NCBI GenBank assembly: GCA_000151295.1
Contig: GG745328.1
Span: forward strand, 1,474,009-1,524,661
DNA: 50,653 nt
Reading direction: 5' to 3'
Origin: Allomyces macrogynus ATCC 38327
Lineage: Eukaryota > Blastocladiomycota > Blastocladiomycetes > Blastocladiales > Blastocladiaceae
The position numbers and the translations under genes were made by a program. Under the pieces are notes generated by a model. The model was not told the DNA's origin. It was given only the letters and a program-made list of their open reading frames with translations, and did not search any database. This document shows positions 44,001 through 50,653 of this stretch, piece after piece. Within the stretch, counting starts at the first letter, position 1; every line of letters starts with the position of its first letter.

Positions 44001-45070
44001 GGGTTTGACGTGACGACGCAGCGCGAGTTTGTCTACCGGTACACGGGGATTTGCCCGCAGGTACGCTTCGCATGTTTGCCACCATCGAGTCTGCTTGCGA
44101 CTTGTATTCCTGACTAAACCGCGTCGTGGATTCGATAGCACGACATTCTGTGGGACGACTTGACGTGTGGCGAACACTTGCTCTTCTACGCGCGTCTCAA
44201 GGGGATCCCGCCGGACCAGGAGATCGAGGCCAAGAACCGTGCGTTGGCGGCCGTGTCGCTCGAAAAGTTTGAGGACCGGCTCAGCAAGGGGCTTTCGGGT
44301 GGTGAGAAGCGGCGCTTGTCGATTGCGATTGCGTTGATTGGTGACCCGACGGTACGCGCTGTCATCGACACTTTCTACGTGTGATTGCGATTTGGTTGGC
44401 TGACGCGAAGATGCCCTCGTAGTGCGTCCTGCTCGACGAGCCGACGACGGGTCTCGACCCGGAGGTCCGCCGGTTGATCTGGAACATCATTATTCAGGCC
44501 AGGAAGGGCAAGACGATTATTCTGGTGCGCTTTTTCTCCACCCATTTTTGCCATGGCATCCGCAACCGACCGCTCACCCTCGCCTGACCCGCACCTAGGT
44601 CTCCCACTCAATGGAGGAAGTCGAAGTTCTCTGCCAGCGCATCGGGATCATGGCCAAGGGCACGCTGCGGTGTATCGGCACGCAACTGCGGCTCAAAGAG
44701 TTGTACGGCGCCGGGTTCAAGCTCACGTTCATTACCAAGCCCGAGTACATGGAAGTGGCCTCGGCGCAGGTCATGAAATTGCTCCCGCCCAACGCGACCG
44801 TAATCGACTCGTTTGCGACAAGCAAGACGATCGAGTTCTTGCCGGGCGAAGGGGATATTGCGCGGTGCTTTGATTCGCTGCAGACGCACGCGGCCGAGTG
44901 GCATATCGACGATTGGGGGCTGTCGCAGACGAGTCTCGAGGAAGTGTTCTTGCGACGTACGTACATCGGAACTTGTAAGATGGTGGGCCGCAGTCAGGCG
45001 GAGATGCTAACGACTCTGGATCGCAACACTAGTCATCTCCGAAACGGACGCCGAGGGGTCAGCACAATGA
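41023..45070 (+). CDS. ABC transporter, ABCA-type half transporter
   Basis: Eight exons (41023-41400, 41600-43552, 43635-43839, 43918-44060, 44139-44351, 44423-44524, 44599-44956, 45033-45070) are all in phase; 1129 residues. An N-terminal polar leader of about 125 residues precedes a first helix ([18 protein letters not shown]). A ~330-residue extracytoplasmic loop follows, then six helices (for example [47 protein letters not shown]). One nucleotide-binding domain follows: Walker [11 protein letters not shown]-loop GICPQ, signature LSGGEKRR, Walker [14 protein letters not shown]-loop SHSMEE, and the ABCA-specific TSLEEVFLR near the end. ABCA proteins move lipids or sterols across membranes. 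With one TMD-NBD unit it must dimerise, unlike the full-length animal ABCA proteins. All catalytic motifs are intact, so it should be active. Confidence 0.93.
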
Positions 45071-45455
45071 TTTGCTTGTCTTGCTTCTTGGTTTCGGTTG
45101 GTTGCTTTCGTTGTTGCGCGCAACTGTCGGCCGACCTGCCCTCGTTGGTGGAGCAGGCTGCGCTAGATTGGCTGGTTTTTTTGTACGTAGGTCGTTGGCG
45201 GACTTGCCAGTGTAGCTTTTGCAAATTTAAACGTATTCCCCGCGGTGATTTGTGACGAGTTCGCGGCGTTTCGCGATCGTGAGCTGAGATGTCCACGTCG
45301 GGATCGAACTGGACTCGATTGAGCGTCAAGCAACATGCTAAAGGGCCGAACAAAATGCAACACGGCAATTGAAAAAAGAAAGCACTTTGATTGCTTCTCC
45401 ACCGTGCCTCACTCGGTGTACACCACACGCCCCTTCCTGCGCAACTACATGCTCA
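45071..45455. other. convergent 3' flanks (ABC transporter / DDT protein)
   Basis: About 385 bases between convergent stops. No exon, RNA or repeat is seen. The A/T-rich parts near 45180-45235 and 45340-45400 fit 3' untranslated regions. Confidence 0.45.
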
Positions 45456-48310
45456 TCACGTTGTCAGTCTCGAACGCGGCATCCTACCTAAGCAAGAGCG
45501 CGAGCGTACCGAACGGCCCGAAGCCGGCGTCTCCTCACCCGCCGTCTCACTCGTCGTCGTTGATGTGGACCCGCGACGCCCAGACCTGCGCGCCGTCGGC
45601 ATCCCGGCCTCCGCCATGTCCACGTCGGCGCTGTTGGTCTTGGCAGCCCCCGGCGCCACAAACTCGTCGTCGTCGTCGCCCGTCATGATGTTGATGCTCG
45701 CATCGTCCGTCTCCTCGTCGTCTTCCTCTTGCGCAGCAGCTCGAGCCGACGCACGCGTGGTGCGCGACGACCAGCGGACGGGGGTCTAATCGAATGCGAT
45801 CACCACCACCAGTCAGCATTTGACCAAAACAAAGAGCGATGCCATTCGCATCCAATCGAACCGATTCCTGTTTTGAGGCCGATACCTTGGCGCGCTTGGT
45901 CGCGCGCTCCGTCTTGGCAGGGGCCGTCGCCGTCCCGCTCCGCAACTGCCGCCCCGACGACGACGAGTCGCCCGATTTGGCCGGGGTCGACGCTGCCGAC
46001 GATGACACCGTCGACGGTGCGGTCGCCACAGCGCGGCGCTTCCGCGGACGCAATGCGATCCCACTCGGCGTATCCTCCGGAATCGTATACTCGTCCTCGG
46101 CCGCATTAGGCGGCGGCGCAGCACCAACGGCCGACGCCGCGGCAGCCGCCCCAGGTTGCTTGAGCGACGGGTCGTCCTCGTAGACCCAATCGGCCTGCTT
46201 TTTCAGTTCGCGCGTATGCGCGCCCTTGGCCGCCGACACGTTGAACCGCAACTCGGCCTCGTGGTAGTAATCGAGCATATGGGTCACGGTGCGCACCCAG
46301 TGCAGCAAGTCACTGACGGTCGTGATGCTCGCGAGCACGCGTGTGTTCTGCGGGCCATCCTCCAGGTAATGCAGCGGGCCCGAGAACTTGGACTTGTCGG
46401 TACGCCACGGGTACTTGTACTTGTCGGCAAGCATTTCCGTGGCGTGAAACGCCGGAAGGAAGTTGGCCGTCAGGTACTCGACCCACTCGGCAACGGACGT
46501 GGCACGATCGATCGGCGCCGTCTCGAGCTTGGGCGGCGCGCACGTCTTGTCGGTGCGGTTCAAGGAGAGCAGGAAAAACTCGTTGGCGACGGTGACTAGC
46601 GTCTTGAGTTCGTCGCGCACACCTTCGAGCGAGCGTAGCCAGTGCGCGTCCGGCAGAGCGACGGCGCGCGCGGGCACGTGGTTGAGAAACGACGTGAACA
46701 AAAACTGGTCCTCGTCAATCGTGCGCATGGCCAAAGACAGTCGCGACAGGAGCACGCGTTCGCGTGGGTGCGTGTTGCTGAGCCGTGCGACGAGCCCCTG
46801 CACGTTCGTGCACCGCAGATACGTCCGGTCGGGCGTTTCCACGACTAGGCCGCCGCCGCCGAGCGCGCGCAGGTAGAGGTACCGCCGCCCGGCACGGTCG
46901 GTGCCGAGTTCGGACATGCCGTCGTACCGCTTCGAGTGCCGCGTCGCGCGGTCGGCGCGAACGCCCGAGGCCCCTCCGCGCAGTTTTTCGAGCAGATCGT
47001 CTTTGGCCACTGCCGGCTGCTTATCAAGTGCTGCAAGCGCCGCGTGCTGCTCAGTCAGCCGCTCCGCCATCGCCTGCAAGTACGCGATCCGCGCGCGCGT
47101 ACGTTCCTGCTTGGCGGCGAGTGCGTTCAGCATGTAGACGTGCAGTGCGTCGTCGCCGCCCATGGCGCACGTTGCCTCGCCCGCGGCCTTGACGAGCGCC
47201 GCATCGGTATCGTTGCGGTCGAGGTCCTGCTGGAGAAGCCGCAGATTGGCGCGCACCTCATGTGCGCGGTCGAGAAAGGGCTTGGCGTAGTCGGTGACCT
47301 TGTCGCGGCGCTGCGAGTCGAGCCGGCCCTCGATCAAAATGCGCGTGTAGGTGTGGAAGTGCGGGTGCCGCAGGGTCAGCTCGACCATTTGGCACAGCAG
47401 GTCGAGCCGCTCGCGTGGGGTCATTTGCTGCGCGTCGCGGTCGAAGCGCGGGAGGTCGTAGTAGGGCGCCTGGTTCGTGTAGACGGCTTGCCACGCGAGC
47501 GGGTCGTCGTCGGTGATCTGGTACTCTTCGTCGAGCACGGCGCGCATCATGTGCGTGCACAGCACGGTGCCGTGCGACTGGAATGCCGTGTCGTCGGCGA
47601 GCATCTTTTCAATGTGCTCTATTCGACAGGGGGAGAGGGAATGTGAGCGGGGCGGGACGGATAGTAGAACATACGAGAGAGTCAAACACACGCAGCGTGA
47701 AAAATGACCCGTCCTGGTACTCTGACGGCAAGAGCAAAAACTCCTTGCCATGCCGAAACACAAACTCGTGCACAAAAACCATGTCGACCCAGTCCTTCAT
47801 GCTCCAGACGACGCCGTTGCGGCCCGACGCGGCACGTGTCGCAAACGGCTCGAGGTACGGCGCAATCGGATGCTCGGCCTCGAGCTTGGCCGGGTCCGTG
47901 GTCGCCGACTTGCCCCCATTGCCGCCGGTCGACGCCTTGGACAGCGCACGCTTGGTCGAATCCGACCCCATGGACGATGTGTTCGTGGCCCCAGTGCCAC
48001 TGGCCTCCGTCTCTTGCGCCGTTCCCGCTGCTGCTGTCCTGGTCGCCGTCGAAGACGATGCGGTCGTCGCGCTCGACGATGAGTCACGCGCAAAGTACTT
48101 GAGCAGCGTGTTGGACGGAGCCGGAGCAGATGCACCAGCGGCAGCACTGGCCTTGCCCTTGCCGCGTGCGGGCTTTGCGGGAAGCGGTACAATGCCCGTG
48201 GACGAGGCAGCGGGCACGTCGACCTTGGGGATGGGCAGGTCGGTCAGGTTGTGGAGCGGACGGTCGTCGCTGGTAGTCGCCGACGAGCCATGTGAAGGAT
48301 CTTGCGGCAT
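45456..48310 (-). CDS. DDT-domain chromatin-remodelling-type protein
   Basis: Exons 48310-47692, 47618-45886 and 45785-45456 join in phase to 893 residues. The first ~150 residues are disordered (Ser/Ala/Thr). At about 165-230, WSMKDWVDMVFVHEFVFRHG, LLLPSEYQDGSFFTL and HIEKMLADD fit a DDT domain, split by the first intron. A helical region follows. RAGRRYLYLRALGGGGLVVE near residue 440 resembles the WHIM2-type segment of ISWI-partner proteins (Acf1/Itc1/WSTF class). The C-terminus has basic KR clusters and an acidic stretch (EEDDEETDDASIN). Such proteins tether ISWI-type nucleosome-sliding motors to linker DNA in the nucleus. No bromodomain or PHD finger is seen. The last exon has an alternative frame ending HINDDE at 45547, so the extreme C-terminus is uncertain. 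Confidence 0.6.
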
Positions 48311-48924
48311 GGTCACGTCGCAGCGCAGGTGATCCCGAGCAGATTGCGGGAAGTGGTGGAGCGCTTTGTTCGGCTAGTGGAGCACCACGAGGGTGGGAAT
48401 GTGCGCGAGATTCAGTCGCCGTGCGGGAGGGAGTGGTCGCTCATCGTCGCTGGCTGACCGCTGTTGCTCTTGTTGCTGATCACAAGCGTCCAGCAACGAG
48501 GCATCCACCCACATGCACAGGAAAACACGCAAGTCGCTGCCTTTCTCTCCACAAGGGCTTCGCCAGCAACTGTATGGTCTTCCATGCTCGTGCCCTCCAT
48601 TCTGTTCCGAATTGCTTAATATCATTTTGAACTGCGAGCCAAAACTGTTATCAACTCTGGAATGGGCCGCAACGAGTTGCGAATGATCTGAACACGAAAA
48701 GGAAATCAAACAGAAATATGTAAAATTATGACCACAGATCGCAGCCGAGCGCGCTGCTTTTTGGTTTTGAAGGCCTGGAAAAGCAAAGAGTCTGGAAACG
48801 CAAAGGTTTGCTGCTCCCGCGGCCAGCTTGATGGCCGACTTGATTCGATTGCCAGACCCAGCTCTTCCTCTCTTTCTCCCAACACATCTCCTCGCTTTTG
48901 GCTTTCCATCGCGACCTTGCCCAC

Positions 48925-48932
48925 ATAAATAT
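48925..48932 (+). promoter_or_regulatory. TATA-like element
   Basis: ATAAATAT in a GC-rich background, 54 bases before the ATG of the doubtful ORF at 48986. Function is inferred from position only. Confidence 0.3.
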
Positions 48933-48985
48933 CAGCACCGCGCGCACCAGGGCTACTCTTGTCGCGCGTCAACCTAATCCACCCG

Positions 48986-49585
48986 ATGTCGAGCGACTGC
49001 TTTGGCATTCAGTCCGCCAACCCGCGCCATGCGATCACATCGCTCGCAGCTCGGCCTAGCGCCGATGGTGCTCCACCACCCTATTCCAGCTCGCTGTCGG
49101 ACCTCCTGCTTGCGGCAACTGCCCACGAGCTCATCCCATCGACCTGCCCGGGCTGCATCGCGCCGTGCAACCACAGCCCTGCCGCAAATCGCGTGTTCCA
49201 GATCGCACGACCGCCCTTCCGAGTACGCCGTGCGGTTGCCAGTCCACCGCGGCGCGCCAGTGCGGGGTCAGTGTCCATTGGCACGAACCGCGGCCAAGTC
49301 GTCCCACGTCCCGGCAGTCAAGGTACTTGGCACCCGGTCGCAGCTCGCCACTGGCCATGTTTATGGAAAAGAAATGACCGACACCGTCGTCCTCACGATC
49401 ATCTTCGTGCACCAGAGCTGCAAGCGTTGGGGACAGCCGCAGCGCCCCCTTCGACTGCCACACCTCGCTCGGTACGTTCTCAACATTCCACTGCCGCTGC
49501 ACCCTTCATTGCTCGATGCGGGCAAATCACACCCCAGCGCGGGGATCTATCTGTGCATCGCAGTGTCGATAAGTGGCAACGTTAG
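48986..49585 (+). CDS. doubtful 199-residue ORF
   Basis: An ATG-to-stop frame beginning MSSDCFGIQSANPRHAITSL, with a CPGC/APC cysteine cluster near residue 60. Later residues are Arg/Pro/His-rich, which is typical of chance frames in GC-rich DNA. The upstream TATA-like element is the main support. No family, domain or splice structure is recognised. It could be a leader transcript of UGP1 rather than a gene. Confidence 0.2.
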   Translation: MSSDCFGIQSANPRHAITSLAARPSADGAPPPYSSSLSDLLLAATAHELIPSTCPGCIAPCNHSPAANRVFQIARPPFRVRRAVASPPRRASAGSVSIGTNRGQVVPRPGSQGTWHPVAARHWPCLWKRNDRHRRPHDHLRAPELQALGTAAAPPSTATPRSVRSQHSTAAAPFIARCGQITPQRGDLSVHRSVDKWQR

Positions 49586-50054
49586 CGGATCACCGAACCG
49601 ATATGCTAGGGGCGGTGACGGGTCCGCAGCAGTGGCGCGCTGAGAGCACCAGCAGGGGATTTGAGTCTGGTGTTGCTTCCTCGCGCGGCAAGCACCGCGC
49701 GCTGCTTGCGGGGAGTCGGGGACGGCAAGCACACGCGTGCGCGCCAGCCGAGTTCGCGCTTGCCAAGCTTCTTGACCCTGGGTCGTGGCGCGTGGCTGCA
49801 CTTCCCACCGCATGCTTGATCAAAAAACTGACGGACCCCGCTCCATATTTCGGCGACGCGCTCCAATCCTCGCTCTCTCCGCCCGCTCCTGCGACTGAAA
49901 CCTGTCGCAGACGCGTGCACCAGTACCAACGGCCGCACCCCCAACGGCCAGCAGCAGCAAAGATTCGACCGCATCGCCAACACCCGCGCGACGCCCGCTC
50001 CGCTCATACTCGTTGCTCGCCGCATTTGCCACGACCCGCTCGCGCACCAGCACC

Positions 50055-50653
50055 ATGAGCTCGTTCAGTCTGGACTCGACCGACTCGCCCGTGACGGCGC
50101 TACTGTCCGACCGCGTGCGGTCGCTGTCGATGCAGGTGTGTTTGGGCGTCCATGGCGTCCAATTCCAAGTGGCCACTCGCTGACTCCAAGGTGGAAAACG
50201 CGTCGGTTTGCGGGTGGTAGGGGTTCGAGGAGGTCAAGGGCAGCGTCGCCGCCAAGACGATGCGGGCCGAGCTCGCCAAGCTTATCAACATGTTGCCCGA
50301 CGGCGATCGGCGCGAGGTAGGGATGTTGGGCTCGCTCAGCTGGTGGAGGGCGACGCTCGCTGACCCCCAACTTCTTTGCGTGGTAGATGTTCCGCACGGA
50401 AATGGACAACTTCTACATGCTCTTCACGCGCTACCTCGCCGACCGCGCCAAGGGCCACAAGATCGACTGGAACAAGATCAAGTCGCCCAACCCGGAGCAG
50501 ATTGTGCCCTACGCCAAGCTGCCCGCGTGCCCCAACACCGACGAGGCGCGGCTCTTGTCCAAGCTCGCGGTCCTGAAGCTCAACGGTGGGCTCGGCACGA
50601 CCATGGGCTGCGTCGGGCCCAAGTCGGCGATTGAAGTGCGCGACGGGCGAAGT
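50055..50653 (+). CDS. UGP1: UTP-glucose-1-phosphate uridylyltransferase (5' part, cut by window end)
   Basis: Exons 50055-50135, 50221-50316 and 50387 to the edge are in phase. The product begins [21 protein letters not shown] helical N-terminus follows ([40 protein letters not shown]). Then come the substrate segment ([16 protein letters not shown]) and the nucleotide-binding loop [20 protein letters not shown], diagnostic of UGPases. The enzyme makes UDP-glucose from UTP and glucose-1-phosphate for glycogen, trehalose and cell-wall glucan synthesis in the cytosol. About the first 145 of roughly 500 residues are present. Truncation is only the window boundary, not a mutation. Confidence 0.95.

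Larger units (their letters stand above)
48311..50054. other. long divergent intergenic region
   Basis: About 1.7 kb between the DDT-domain gene (-) and UGP1 (+). It has an A/T-richer part (about 48600-48780), a TATA-like element at 48925 and one doubtful plus-strand ORF. A pyrimidine- and C-rich leader precedes UGP1. I see no RNA gene or repeat. Confidence 0.4.

Noticed and set aside
1..50653. CRISPR arrays, transposases, phage genes, rRNA, operons
   Set aside because: No regularly spaced direct repeats, integrase or transposase motifs, or ribosomal RNA signatures were seen. Splice sites and gene spacing are eukaryotic throughout.

Overview
This window is nuclear DNA from a eukaryote, most likely a zoosporic (flagellated) fungus. 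The genes are GC-rich and split by very short introns of about 44-100 nt, mostly with GTRCGY or GTATGY donors. Neighbours lie in all orientations, with no operons or ribosome binding sites. A radial spoke head protein (RSP4/6 family) implies a motile 9+2 flagellum. A CAMSAP-like microtubule minus-end protein with a CKK domain fits a lineage that kept complex microtubule structures. Rif1, eIF3a, Rce1, DENR and a peroxisomal acyl-CoA oxidase are conserved eukaryotic genes. Compact introns and high GC suggest Blastocladiomycota (the Allomyces/Catenaria group), but that placement is inference. Spliced models were assembled by hand. For most genes all exon phases agree and the reading frame stays open from ATG to stop.

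Layout. 0.1-2.9 kb: a PH-domain protein (+) whose frame is interrupted twice, and a GNAT acetyltransferase (-). 3.3-9.6 kb: a tandem F-box-like/leucine-rich-repeat family with one intact member (7352-9193) and three decayed copies, part of it in a stretch of lower GC. 9.8-15.3 kb: an endosomal-type Na+/H+ exchanger (-) and an acyl-CoA oxidase ending in SKL (+). 15.8-21.8 kb: RIF1 (-) and DENR/TMA22 (-) in tandem. 21.9-29.7 kb: RCE1, radial spoke head 4/6 and the CAMSAP-like gene, all +. 29.9-34.6 kb: a LYR-family mitochondrial protein (-), a single-pass membrane protein (+) and an unrecognised six-exon gene (-). 34.9-40 kb: eIF3a (+) and a ribonuclease-inhibitor-type LRR protein (-). 41-50.7 kb: a half-size ABCA transporter (+), a DDT-domain chromatin protein (-) and the 5' end of UDP-glucose pyrophosphorylase (+), cut by the window edge.

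Most genes are unrelated housekeeping functions placed side by side. The likely functional theme is cytoskeletal: RSP4/6 and the CAMSAP-like gene are adjacent on one strand. The most dynamic part is the F-box/LRR cluster, which looks like birth-and-death evolution after tandem duplication. I see no prokaryote-style defence system, CRISPR array, transposase or rRNA gene, and no tRNA gene I can support.
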